A DNA stretch of 64,000 nucleotides from positions 62,001-126,000 of the forward strand of contig NZ_JBMHJM010000003.1 of assembly GCF_049747295.1 (NCBI RefSeq), read 5' to 3'. The notes beneath the pieces were generated by a model. It saw nothing but the letters and a program-made list of their open reading frames with translations. It was not told the origin of the DNA and did no database searches. Each line of letters begins with the position of its first letter. Positions within the stretch are counted from its first letter, which is position 1. The stretch is from Afipia sp049747295 (lineage in GTDB: Bacteria; Pseudomonadota; Alphaproteobacteria; Rhizobiales; Xanthobacteraceae). The position numbers were made by a program, and so were the translations under genes. Positions 34,705 through 42,491 of this stretch are shown here, in pieces.

Positions 34705-35473
34705 TCAATTTCCCACAAACGGCGCTAACACCTCGCCGATGTCATGACGGATCACGAGGTCCGCGATCTCGTCCTGTTCCGTCGGCTCATTGTTGATGAT
34801 CACAAGTTTCGCGCCATTGTTGCGCGCCAGCATCGGGAAACCCGCCGCCGGCCAGACGACGAGTGATGATCCGATTGCGAGGAAAAGATCGCAATGCTGA
34901 GTAAGTTCCGTTGCACGTTGCATCTCATCCTCCGGCATGGCCTGACCGAACGAGATCGTCGCCGTCTTCACCGGATCTCCGCACGCCGCGCATGAGGGGG
35001 CCTCGTCTGCTTCATCGAACCGGGCCTTCACCCAGGCGATCTCATAGCGCTGCTGGCAGCCGATACAGCGTGCATAGGTGGTATTGCCGTGCAGTTCTAC
35101 GACATGGTCAGCCGCGAATCCGGAAGCCTGATGGAGGTTGTCGATGTTCTGGGTCACAACGGCGGGGATTTTCCCTGCTTTGTAGAGTGAGGCCAAGGGC
35201 CCGGTGTCCACGCCCAGGCTTCGCCGCGGCGAAGCTCGGCTCCATCGCAAACCGGCGGCGCCAGGACTCGTCGCGCGCCTCCTGGCTTGCGAGAAATTCA
35301 TCGAACGGAATAGGACGGTTGCGGGTCCATAGCCCCCCGGGCGATCGAAAGTCGGGAATGCCGCATTCGGTTGAAATACCGGCCCCGGTGAAAGGGACGA
35401 TCGTTTTTGCTTCAGCGATCATATCGCCAAGCATTTCAATCCCACTGCGAAGATCGGATGCGATCATTGACAT
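34705..35473 (-). pseudogene. Sir2-type NAD-dependent deacylase, frameshifted
   Basis: A sirtuin read in two frames. The 5' part (from ATG 35473, or 35467 which has better SD spacing to GGGGAG) encodes IVPFTGAGISTECGIPDFRSPGG and runs to about ESWRRRFAMEPSF; the 3' part encodes VVTQNIDNLHQASG, the catalytic histidine in ELHGN, zinc cysteines CIGC and CAAC, and IGSSLVVWPAAG. Continuity is lost at CCCTTGGCC near 35195-35196: removing one T restores RALASLYKAGK. All catalytic features exist on either side, so this is either a recent inactivation or a base-calling error. Confidence 0.85.
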
Positions 35474-35575
35474 AGCTCCCCTTCCCGATTGGGCATCACC
35501 CGGTCTGATCAAAGGCGAGTTGGTGGCAGAATGCCAATGCCCAAAGTATGTCGGAGTGCCGACGGATGCTCAGCA

Positions 35576-35596
35576 AAAAGGGGGCGCGAAGCCCCC
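35576..35596 (-). terminator. Rho-independent terminator after the H-NS-like gene
   Basis: Read on the minus strand: GGGGGC, loop TTCGC, GCCCCC, then TTTTT. It stands between the minus-strand H-NS-like gene (ends 35641) and the sirtuin gene. Confidence 0.85.
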
Positions 35597-35640
35597 TCAT
35601 CAACGATGCCACGCGATGACCGGCACGTGATCGGATGCAA

Positions 35641-35880
35641 TCAAGCGGCTTTTACCGCCTGGGGTTCGGGCTTCAAGGCTTCCTTCACATCCTTGAGGTC
35701 CTTCGTCTCCTTCTTTGGAGCGGGCGCCTTCACCATTTTGCCGTATGCAGAAAGCCGTTCCATTTCAGCAGCAAGCTCGCGCTGACGCGTCGCGACCTTC
35801 TCGGCCAGCTTTTCAGTGGCCTGGTCACGCAACTGCGCCAAGTCTTCAATCGACATCGAGTCCAGATCTACTTTTTGCAT
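35641..35880 (-). CDS. H-NS-like protein lacking the DNA-binding domain
   Basis: 79 residues from the ATG at 35880 (GGAG six bases upstream). The N-terminus VDLDSMSIEDLAQLRDQATE and the coiled coil KVATRQRELAAEMERLSAYGK match the oligomerisation part of the H-NS family. The C-terminus is Lys/Pro/Glu-rich (KAPAPKKETKDLKDVKEALK) with no WSGRGR-type DNA-binding motif. It could act by joining full-length H-NS-like proteins, as short H-NS variants do elsewhere (inference). A second family member is in the mobile element at 44482. Confidence 0.8.
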   Translation of the reverse strand: MQKVDLDSMSIEDLAQLRDQATEKLAEKVATRQRELAAEMERLSAYGKMVKAPAPKKETKDLKDVKEALKPEPQAVKAA

Positions 35881-36032
35881 CGTCGTCTCCATTGATTGCA
35901 ATGGACGTATCAAGAACGTTTTGGGCCCGCTAGGCGGCGGATTCTCTTATCCACTGTCATCCCGACGGCCAGATCGCGCGACGACGGCCTGGAACCGTTA
36001 GGGACCGATCACGTTGTCAGCGAGAGGATTCC

Positions 36033-36266
36033 ATGCCTTACGCGCTATTCACGAACGACGAAAAGATCAGCAAAGCCTTTCCAACCGAGCACGAGGTTTG
36101 GAAACACGCCGATGAAGCCGGTTTGGTGATCGACGTGCGGCCCGATGACGACGAGGGCCAACCCAAACGTGTCCTTGACCAGGATTATACGATCAAGCCC
36201 TGCGAGGCAGATGCGCTCGCGGAGCAGCCTGCTCCGCGCGCCAAGGAACGTGTCAGCAGCCGGTGA
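36033..36266 (+). CDS. Small protein of unknown function
   Basis: 77 residues starting MPYALFTNDEKISKAFPTEH after SD GAGG (5-base spacing). Mixed charged sequence with no membrane segment (VRPDDDEGQPKRVLDQDYTI), ending in a polar tail. Its 3' end overlaps the convergent small gene by 14 bp. No function can be given. Confidence 0.7.
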   Translation: MPYALFTNDEKISKAFPTEHEVWKHADEAGLVIDVRPDDDEGQPKRVLDQDYTIKPCEADALAEQPAPRAKERVSSR

Positions 36267-36465
36267 ATCGCGGATCGGGTCCGTCGTGCAGTTCTCGTAG
36301 ATAAGCTAGGCCACATATCGCAAGACGATGGGAATCGGTTTCGCCAGCGGAAGACAGCATCTCGATGTAGTTGGTTAAACTCTCTCTCGATTGTTCGAGT
36401 CCCTCGTAGCTTACGCTGCGTATCATCCCGAACGTATCCATCACACGATTGATGACTTCTTCCAC
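36253..36465 (-). CDS. Small protein of unknown function
   Basis: 70 residues from a GTG at 36465 with GGAG seven bases upstream. Largely helical (LEQSRESLTNYIEMLSSAGE; RLAICGLAYLRELHDG) and ending DPRFTGC. The strong ribosome binding site and helical pattern support a real gene; similar short proteins occur in Bradyrhizobium relatives, from memory. No known function. Confidence 0.65.
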   Translation of the reverse strand: MEEVINRVMDTFGMIRSVSYEGLEQSRESLTNYIEMLSSAGETDSHRLAICGLAYLRELHDGPDPRFTGC

Positions 36466-36908
36466 TGGTTGTCTCCAACTTCAACTTCCACTGAACGTCG
36501 GAGATGATAATCGCAACGCAGCATGGCGGTTCCTAGGCAAACAAGAATTTATTGTGCCCCAATATTGGAGCGCCTTGTTCGATGCACAGCGAATACAGCG
36601 CTAGCCGTTGAGATTCTCGCGTGTTTAAGCCGAAATTTTTCTAAGAGCAGCAGCTATCGACAGACAGAATGCCAGCAATGTCACGACTGCATTGACAGTG
36701 TGGGATAGCTCCCACTGTCGCCGCAGAGCCTCCCAATTGTCAGGCATGACGGTCCAGTTCACAGTCTCAACATTCGCCGGATAGGTGAAGAAATAGAAGA
36801 TGATGAGATTTGCGAAGAGAAGAATCGCAGCCATGAGCGCAAGGAGGTTGCTCTCGGTATATGCCAGCGCAAGATTGACCAGCAGTGAAATCGGCAGCAG
36901 AAGACCCG

Positions 36909-36986
36909 CTCGTGTGGCGGTTCAGAAGTCCGCATCATTCGTGCGGCGAGTCTGGAATGCGGACTTCTGAACCAAAGCCACACGAG
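36909..36986. repeat. REP-like bulged palindrome, first of a pair
   Basis: 78 bp: outer arm CTCGTGTGGC, inner arm GGTTCAGAAGTCCGCAT, 21-base loop, inner arm repeat, unpaired AAA, outer arm GCCACACGAG. Same plan as 54274-54352. Twelve bp separate it from the mirror-image element at 36999. Confidence 0.9.
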
Positions 36987-36998
36987 ATCAATATTTTT

Positions 36999-37073
36999 CT
37001 AGTGTCCTTCGATTCCGAAGTTCGCAAACGAACGTGCAGCGGGATAATGCGAACTTCGGAATCGGGACACTAG
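36999..37073. repeat. REP-like bulged palindrome, second of a pair
   Basis: 75 bp: outer arm CTAGTGTCC, unpaired TT, inner arm CGATTCCGAAGTTCGCA, 21-base loop, inner arm repeat, outer arm GGACACTAG. The bulge lies on the side facing the partner at 36909. Its outer ends match those of 54366-54441. Confidence 0.9.
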
Positions 37074-37438
37074 CCACCATCCAATGTAAATCTTCTGGAC
37101 GACGAAATACTCCGCCTTGGGCAGAGGCATCTTGTTCGCGAGTTCATAAACATGCGCACCAGGCGCGATTAGCGCCAGACCTGTGAGCAAGACTGCGAAA
37201 AATCGGAGCATGCTTTTGAACGACGAAGCACGCTTTGCGTTCCGCGCACCAAGCGTGCAGTAAAAGAACTGCAGCGACCACCATTCACCCAACCGCGGAT
37301 GAATTGGCGAAAGGTGCGCGCGCCAGAGAAAATCGGTTGAAGCTCGTCGAAGTCTAAAAGACGGAGAGTCCCGCGCCTGGCGCAGAACACCCCAAACCGC
37401 CCGCACACACCCCGCGCGCAGCCCCCTGCACCCTCGTG

Positions 37439-37536
37439 GAATTTACTGCTATCTATTGTCCGGTCATGCCGGAGCCCACCCGGGCCTCTACAAGCGTTCT
37501 CAGAAGGAAAGAAACATGCGCTACCTCCACACCATG
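37439..37536 (+). other. Left attachment site: remnant of gloA promoter and first codons (attL)
   Basis: Resembles 44897-44994 at the other end of the mobile element. It holds a GTTCTCAGAAGGA ribosome-binding region and ATG (37516) followed by MRYLHTM, the true gloA start, then runs into CGKFK and a stop. The last 12 bases CTCCACACCATG (37525-37536) are identical to the right site and are the likely crossover core. Confidence 0.85.
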
Positions 37537-37577
37537 TGTGGGAAATTCAAATAACGCAGTAATACCAGGGGTTTCTT

Positions 37578-38684
37578 TTACACCGCGACACGCAATCCGC
37601 ACGCAGTAACTTCGGACATGAATTTGTCGATAGCCGCGCACGCATCAGCCAAATAATCGGGCGCATGCGGTGCGTAAATATCGGTTGTCGATAAAGCCGA
37701 GTGCCCAAGCTGGGCTTCAATATTCCACTTCACAACACCCGATGCACGAAGATGCCGCGCAACGGTGTGACGGATTGAGTAAGGCTGGCAGTTGATCGAT
37801 TTGTCGATCTTCGCGTTGGTCCGACAATTCCGCCACGCACCTTCCCAACGGCGGATCGGCTTATTGGCTCTCTTTATAAGGAGCCCCTTCCCCCGCTTCG
37901 TCCAAAGGTAGGCCCGAAGACTTGGAGGCATTCTGACAATCGGCCGGTACTTTGCTGTTTGAACCCTCCCCGGAGGGTTGAGGTCGATGAGCCCGTGCTC
38001 AAAGTCGATACATTCCCAGACCAGCTCGCAGGCCGTGGACGGTCGGCAGCCCGTCCCCATCATGAGCATGATCATCATGTGGGTGTTTTTGTTCGCTTTG
38101 GATAGCAGGGCTGCAATTTCGGCAGGCTTTAATGGATCACCCTTCGGCTTCTTCCGCTGAGCCTCGATAAGCTCCACAAAGGGCGCCGAGGCCAGCTCAC
38201 CGCGGCGGTAGGCCCGCTGGGTCGCCGCCTTCAAAATCCCCAACAGGTTGTTGATGTACGTCGGCAGAAATCCCTTTGCCTTCATCGCGGCGACGAAGTT
38301 TTCCACATGGGCCGGGCTACAGGCAGCCTTGACCGACATTCCATCGAAGAATGTGGTTAGGTGCTTGAGGGAGGCCTTGATACGGCGCCCGGACGGGAGT
38401 TTTGAGGCATGCTGGTGGTAGTACGCCAGGAGAACCTCCGCCAACAGGATGTCGGCGGGGCTCCTCTCCTCTTTCGGCTGGTTATCGCCGATCCACCAGT
38501 TCGTCAGCGCAAGCTTGGCCTGCTCTAACTCTTCGGGGCCGACAATCCTGACGCCAAGCGAGATACGAGTTGTTTGTCGGGTCCGGCCGTCATAGCGGCA
38601 GCGGTGCCAGAAGTCGGAGCCTGGCTTTTCTCCGAGCCACCAGTCTCCGACCTGAAATTCTTTCTTCGCTCCGTACCGTCCCAT
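37578..38684 (-). CDS. Tyrosine recombinase / integrase
   Basis: 368 residues. An N-terminal arm-binding-like part (WLGEKPGSDFWHRCRYDG), a SAM-like core-binding domain (about 105-185) and a catalytic domain from about 190. Catalytic pattern: Arg in MGTGCRPSTACEL, Lys region in GRVQTAKYRP, PYSIRHTVARHL (the usual HxxR histidine is Tyr), LGHS and the nucleophile Tyr in TTDIYAPHAP. The gene ends 42 bp inside the left attachment core, the usual place for an integrase. Its 5' end overlaps the HTH gene by 160 bp in another frame. Confidence 0.92.
   Translation of the reverse strand: MGRYGAKKEFQVGDWWLGEKPGSDFWHRCRYDGRTRQTTRISLGVRIVGPEELEQAKLALTNWWIGDNQPKEERSPADILLAEVLLAYYHQHASKLPSGRRIKASLKHLTTFFDGMSVKAACSPAHVENFVAAMKAKGFLPTYINNLLGILKAATQRAYRRGELASAPFVELIEAQRKKPKGDPLKPAEIAALLSKANKNTHMMIMLMMGTGCRPSTACELVWECIDFEHGLIDLNPPGRVQTAKYRPIVRMPPSLRAYLWTKRGKGLLIKRANKPIRRWEGAWRNCRTNAKIDKSINCQPYSIRHTVARHLRASGVVKWNIEAQLGHSALSTTDIYAPHAPDYLADACAAIDKFMSEVTACGLRVAV
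37589..37605 (+). repeat. Left copy of 17-bp subterminal direct repeat
   Basis: CACGCAATCCGCACGCA, inside the last codons of the integrase. Identical to 44862-44878 at the other end, same orientation. Candidate arm-type binding site for integrase or excisionase. Confidence 0.75.
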
Positions 38685-38944
38685 TTTTCAGGCGTCCCGT
38701 ACAAATACAAATCGACGATCAGATACCCGTGGTAAGAAATCTTGTTACCGAGCCGTTTAGGTTTGACCCTGTTCGCCTTCCGCCAACGCTTAAGCGTCGT
38801 GTAATCAACGCCCAACAGCGCCGCAGCCTGAGGCTCGGAAAATTCCGCATACAGCTCGAAGTGGCCAAAACCCTTCTTCGCCTTGAAGAATGGGACTGCC
38901 TCGGCCCGTGCCCTTGATTTCTCGTCAATCATGGCTTCGCTCAC
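38525..38944 (-). CDS. Excisionase-like helix-turn-helix protein
   Basis: 139 residues from a GTG at 38944 with GGAGG seven bases upstream. The central part YAEFSEPQAAALLGVDYTTLKRWRKANRVKP (read in two parts: SEPQAAALLGVDYTT and LKRWRKANRVKP) is a MerR/excisionase-type helix-turn-helix, followed by KISYHGYLIVDLYLYG, typical of the wing. The last 50 residues are low-complexity and overlap the integrase gene out of frame. Position before the integrase suggests a directionality factor or repressor. Confidence 0.82.
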   Translation of the reverse strand: MSEAMIDEKSRARAEAVPFFKAKKGFGHFELYAEFSEPQAAALLGVDYTTLKRWRKANRVKPKRLGNKISYHGYLIVDLYLYGTPEKWDGTERRKNFRSETGGSEKSQAPTSGTAAAMTAGPDKQLVSRLASGLSAPKS

Positions 38945-39005
38945 TGTTCACCCTCCCAAGATAGCGACCCGTTTGAAAAAAGAATCCCCCTTGCCGAAAT
39001 ATTTT

Positions 39006-39302
39006 TCAGCAGGGCTTCCCGAGCGCGAGTAAAGCCCGCGCCCAGCCGTCCAAATTGCCGATGAGGAAGATCAGCAAGAACGCGCCAACCGCTTCCATTG
39101 AAGCGATTCCGTAACTGGCCAGCGCGTACAGCAGGTAGATGCCGCTGATGAACAAGGCCAAAGATGAGTACGGCTGGATAAAGCCGCGCCACATCGGTTG
39201 CCATCCGTAGCAGTAAAGCACCGGGTGTCCGTATGACGCGGCGATGATCCCGAGAGTCCAGGCGACGAGCAGAAAGGCCCATAGTTTCACGTGGAGCGCC
39301 AT
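39006..39302 (-). CDS. Small membrane protein of unknown function
   Basis: 98 residues from the ATG at 39302, which has GGAGG five bases upstream; a longer start at 39362 has weaker support. Three hydrophobic segments (LWAFLLVAWTLGIIAASYG, LALFISGIYLLYALASYG, MEAVGAFLLIFLIGNLDG). It overlaps the preceding small gene by 16 bp. No family recognised; part of a three-gene minus-strand unit in the mobile element. Confidence 0.7.
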   Translation of the reverse strand: MALHVKLWAFLLVAWTLGIIAASYGHPVLYCYGWQPMWRGFIQPYSSLALFISGIYLLYALASYGIASMEAVGAFLLIFLIGNLDGWARALLALGKPC

Positions 39303-39469
39303 TGCCGCCTCCGACGATTCCGGCGCTGACGCATGGGCTTTGGCTTTGGCCGGCTGACCCATGAATGGATGCCTGCGATCAGGTTCGACACCAAGGTCAG
39401 GCCCACAGAAAGAAGCTGGACCGCGATCTTGATGAAAAGCCCGATGAGTTTGATGAGTGCTTTGAGCAT
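39287..39469 (-). CDS. Very small amphipathic/basic peptide gene
   Basis: 60 residues; GGGAGG lies five bases before the ATG. The first 38 residues are hydrophobic or amphipathic (LIKLIGLFIKIAVQLLSVG) and the tail is strongly basic (PKPKPMRQRRNRRRRQW). Looks like a single-span membrane peptide with a cytoplasmic basic tail. No function known. Confidence 0.65.
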   Translation of the reverse strand: MLKALIKLIGLFIKIAVQLLSVGLTLVSNLIAGIHSWVSRPKPKPMRQRRNRRRRQWRST

Positions 39470-39485
39470 TGGTCCCTCCCGAAAG

Positions 39486-39507
39486 GGGGCGGCCCTTAGA
39501 CCGCCCC
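39486..39507 (-). terminator. Hairpin between small genes (terminator or attenuator)
   Basis: Arms GGGGCGG (39486-39492) and CCGCCCC (39501-39507). Read on the minus strand it is followed by CCTTTC, a poor U tract, then the SD of the next gene, so it may only reduce read-through or hide that SD. Confidence 0.5.
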
Positions 39508-39514
39508 TTGCGCC

Positions 39515-39862
39515 TTATCGGCTCGACACCGGGAAAGCCTTGTCTTCCATCGGCAGGCCATTCACGACCTTGTAGCGCCAGGCCAACCGCTCTCGCTTGC
39601 GAGTGATCGGATGGATGTAGACGATGGAATAGTAGGCGTAGGTTCGACCGTTGGCCGGATACACTGTCACTTTGTCCAGTACCGCCGTGCGAAGTCCGAC
39701 AGCGGTGTGGTAGCTCGGCCGAAACCCCTGAAAGACCCTTTCATGGGCTGGATTGACCGTAGGCGCGAGCTGCAGAACCACGGGCGGCTTACTTCCGTAA
39801 GCGACCGGTGGTGCAAAGCGGCTGTAACCAAAGTGGCCGAGAATGGTCTGAAATTGGGTCAT
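39515..39862 (-). CDS. Protein of unknown function in the mobile element
   Basis: 115 residues, GAGG five bases before the ATG. No signal peptide or membrane segment; several aromatic residues and a terminal beta-rich stretch (YAYYSIVYIHPITRKRERLAW). Divergent from the mobC-like gene, so the 110-bp gap (39863-39971) should hold two promoters. No family recognised. Confidence 0.65.
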   Translation of the reverse strand: MTQFQTILGHFGYSRFAPPVAYGSKPPVVLQLAPTVNPAHERVFQGFRPSYHTAVGLRTAVLDKVTVYPANGRTYAYYSIVYIHPITRKRERLAWRYKVVNGLPMEDKAFPVSSR

Positions 39863-39971
39863 TTGAGCCTCGTGTCAGATCAAGCAGAATTGCTTGATTG
39901 ACTCTGAGGCTAGCTACCAACCAGACTGTGTCACGGGCCCGAATTTGGGCCCACTTTGTTTGAGAAGTCGA

Positions 39972-40598
39972 ATGGTGAAAAAGACCCGCTCAAGCCATCG
40001 CGAACGGAGAACATCGCGCGCCGTCTATGAGTATGAGCGTAAGGTGCGCCTTAGCGAAGAGCAATTAGCATTCGTGAAGGCGGAGGCCGAAAAGTCCGGT
40101 CTGTCTGAAAGCGACTTCATGCGACGGCGTATAGAAGCCGGTCATGTCGCAGATCAGATTGCCGCGGTCCTCCATAAAGATCGAGAGGACGCCACGCTCG
40201 GCACCTTAATCAACGATGTTACAACGCGAATGTCCCTACTCTTCGTCGCAACTCATGATCTCTTGAGGCGCGGTAAAGGTGCGGCGGAGTTGACCGACCA
40301 GATTTTCGAAGATGAGTTGCGTACATTTGTAAATTCGGCGGCTTCAAACCGGGATGAAGTCAGGCAGCTCGCTGAGCTGTCGTGGAAACTCGTTGCCCGC
40401 TTTCAAACCAAAGACGACGAAGCTCTTTTCAATTACAAAATGATCATAGGCGACCTGTTCTTTCTTCTCCGTTCGATGTCTAGAGTTGATGGTGTTATGA
40501 GCCAGGACCTTACCGATGTGTTGGCTGCAATGGGTCCGCTCACTGTGCGAATTGCGTTGTTTCACGAGGCCCATCGTTCAGTAGAAAAGCCCCGATGA
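39972..40598 (+). CDS. MobC-like relaxosome protein
   Basis: 208 residues from the ATG at 39972. The segment YERKVRLSEEQLAFVKAEAEKSGLSESDFMRRRIEAGHV (about 21-60) fits the ribbon-helix-helix MobC domain of mobilization proteins that bind oriT and help the relaxase. The remainder is helical. It lies 154 bp before the relaxase on the same strand, the expected arrangement. Called MobC-like because only this motif was recognised. Confidence 0.78.
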   Translation: MVKKTRSSHRERRTSRAVYEYERKVRLSEEQLAFVKAEAEKSGLSESDFMRRRIEAGHVADQIAAVLHKDREDATLGTLINDVTTRMSLLFVATHDLLRRGKGAAELTDQIFEDELRTFVNSAASNRDEVRQLAELSWKLVARFQTKDDEALFNYKMIIGDLFFLLRSMSRVDGVMSQDLTDVLAAMGPLTVRIALFHEAHRSVEKPR

Positions 40599-40752
40599 CC
40601 TTCGGTGTCCCAACCACCCAATGTTTCTTCGCCCCCAAACGCCACGGCGTGAGCGTTGCAGAAGAACCACGGGTGTTTAACGGTGCCATGTAAAAATTGA
40701 CCGTTATGGGTTTGCGTACCGCAAACCCGCCGGTCTGTTACTATGGCAACAC
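40599..40752. other. Candidate origin of transfer between mobC-like and relaxase genes
   Basis: 154 bp with a perfect 9-bp inverted repeat GGGTTTGCG-TAC-CGCAAACCC (40708-40728) and a 6-bp repeat AACGGT (40679-40684) / ACCGTT (40700-40705). Inverted repeats beside the relaxase gene are typical of oriT; the same repeats could instead be an operator for autoregulation. Confidence 0.5.
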
Positions 40753-42219
40753 ATGGACCACGGTTTCTCCCGCTTAGAACATTCTTCTTTCGGGAAGAGC
40801 GATCAGCGTTATCAGCCGGGCATGCTCGCAAAGCACGCGGTCTACATCAGTCGCCTCTCTGCGTCCGACCGCTGCATCGCTATCAACTTCTCCACCAACA
40901 CACATAAATTTCGGCGCGAGGTTGCCGAGTACGAAGAATCCGTCACGCGCAAGAACGCGCGGCTTGCCGACAAGATCGTTATCAACCTCGACAACCGCAT
41001 GGATGCCGAGGCGATGGATGATGCGCTTCGAGCCTTTGCGATCACGCTGACCAAGGGCGCGGCGCGTATTCGGATCGACGTGCACTTGAACGACCCGAAC
41101 AATCCCCACGCCCACGTCCTGTTCATCGACAAGTCGGTTTACGACGGCTCTCGCGTTCAAAGGCTATCTGATAGTCCGCGGGACCGCGCCAAGGCAGGTT
41201 TGGAGCCCAACGGCACCCAGTGGCTGCGCGACACCTGGGAAAAGGAGTGTAATTCAGTCCTAGACGCCCATGGCTACGATTTCAGGCTGGATATGCGATC
41301 TCGGCTGGACCGCGGCCTGGATAAAGCCAAGGAGCACGTGGAATGGCGTGCCTCTCAAAGCCCCGAGGAGACCATTGAAGCCGTCGAGGAAACGGCAACA
41401 GTGGCTCAGGAACGTTTTGTCTCCACGCTTGAGGAGCAATACTTGGCCAAGCTGTCAGCCTACGAGCAGGCTCATCTGGAAGATGCCGCCATCGAGCGAG
41501 AGTTCTACGAGACCACGGCTCAGCGCGTCGAGGATGCCCTCGAATATCACGCCGAATACCAGCGCCTTAAGGCAATTCAGGCCAACATCGCGCACTACAA
41601 AGCGGTGGCGGAGACCGCGCGCGCGGACGCCGGGCAGCTCCGCAAACACGCGACCGCGGTGCAGCTTGAGGCTATTGAGGCGGAGAAGTCGGTCTACTAC
41701 GCATCCGAAGCGTTCGATCAGCACAAAACCTCAAGCGGTCGGCTGAAGGGTTTTGAGCTGTCTCTCTTTGGCTACGAGATCATGAAGAGCCCTGCCCGCC
41801 ACCGCGCCCTTGGTGCGCAGCAGCAATTGGCGGCGCGGCAGTACGACTACGAGGTTAAACTGAAGGACTATCGGGACGCCGAGGACCGCCACACCATTCG
41901 GGAAAATGAAGCCCGCGAGGCCGAGATCAAGCACGAGTTCAACGCCCGCGAAGTCCTCACGTACATCGAGCAGACCTACGGCAAGGACAAGACCCTGCAT
42001 GATGCCGAATATCTGCATGTCCGTAGCGTCAGCAAAGCCCTTGAAGGTGTAGACCCGCAGGAGGTGTTTGCCGAATACGAGATCGGCGCCATCACGCGTG
42101 AGCAGGCTGTTGAGGCTTTAGCGCTACTTGGCGCGACCTACCTTATCGACCGGGTCGAGGAACGACACCGCGTCGAGCTGGAGCAATGGGAAACCATGGA
42201 GCCACAAATCGGGCTCTAG
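40753..42219 (+). CDS. MobA/MobL-family relaxase
   Basis: 488 residues. The N-terminal half resembles MobA/MobL relaxases: AKHAVYISR, NARLADKIVINL, then the metal-binding histidines in VHLNDPNNPHAHVLF (about 111-125) and LEPNGTQWLRDTWEKECN. The relaxase nicks and carries the transferred strand. The C-terminal half (about 210-430) is a long coiled coil rich in Glu, Ala and Arg with no helicase or primase signature. The catalytic tyrosine was not fixed with certainty; Tyr in the AVYISR region or near YQPG is possible. Ends with a 4-bp convergent overlap with the nuclease remnant. Confidence 0.82.
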   Translation: MDHGFSRLEHSSFGKSDQRYQPGMLAKHAVYISRLSASDRCIAINFSTNTHKFRREVAEYEESVTRKNARLADKIVINLDNRMDAEAMDDALRAFAITLTKGAARIRIDVHLNDPNNPHAHVLFIDKSVYDGSRVQRLSDSPRDRAKAGLEPNGTQWLRDTWEKECNSVLDAHGYDFRLDMRSRLDRGLDKAKEHVEWRASQSPEETIEAVEETATVAQERFVSTLEEQYLAKLSAYEQAHLEDAAIEREFYETTAQRVEDALEYHAEYQRLKAIQANIAHYKAVAETARADAGQLRKHATAVQLEAIEAEKSVYYASEAFDQHKTSSGRLKGFELSLFGYEIMKSPARHRALGAQQQLAARQYDYEVKLKDYRDAEDRHTIRENEAREAEIKHEFNAREVLTYIEQTYGKDKTLHDAEYLHVRSVSKALEGVDPQEVFAEYEIGAITREQAVEALALLGATYLIDRVEERHRVELEQWETMEPQIGL

Positions 42220-42490
42220 TTCTTCTGCAGGATTTTGTCCCAGTTAGGCATCTTGGGGCACCTCTTCGGCCCGCAAATGTAAGGCACGGCCAAACCCTCT
42301 GAGATGAGCGTCTTTCCCACGTCAGTCCCATCGACGCGAAGAATGCCGCACTTCCGGCCGTGGTTGCAGGCCTTTGTGCCATGGGTGCCGTCAGGGCAAG
42401 AGCACTGGACCTCTTCTAGGTCGATAGAGCCGCTAGACAGCAGCTCAATTAGCCGTTCGGTTGCAAGCCTTGCGACGGCGAACTCACCCG
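42216..42490 (-). pseudogene. C-terminal fragment of a thermonuclease-like (SNase-like) gene
   Basis: The last 91 codons (GEFAVARLATERLIELLSSG, then CNHGRKCGILRVDGTDVGKT, SEGLAVPYICGPKRCP) match the C-terminus of small alphaproteobacterial thermonuclease-family proteins. The part upstream of about 42490 is antisense to an ardC fragment and is not homologous, and no start codon lies inside the homologous part. The nuclease active-site half is therefore missing. Confidence 0.7.
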
Positions 42491-42491
42491 T

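Larger units (their letters stand above)
36625..37211 (-). pseudogene. DUF1772-type membrane protein split by a repeat pair
   Basis: The 5' part (ATG 37211 down to about 37074) encodes MLRFFAVLLTGLALIAPGAH then KMPLPKAEYFVVQKIYIGWW; the 3' part (about 36908 to 36625) encodes GLLLPISLLVNLALAYTESN and continues through FYFFTYPANVETVNW to ALRKISA. Together they make a normal DUF1772 protein of about 140 residues. Between them lie two palindromic elements (36909-36986 and 36999-37073) that add an in-frame TAG. The coding parts look undamaged apart from this, so the insertion is probably recent. Confidence 0.8.

Noticed and set aside
35150..35230. Programmed frameshifting to explain the broken sirtuin
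   Set aside because: No slippery heptamer or downstream structure was seen, and sirtuins are not known to use recoding; a mutation or read error is simpler.
37453..37641. Minus-strand open frame across the left attachment site
   Set aside because: It spans the attL repeat and the integrase end, so it is formed by the junction itself and is not a gene.
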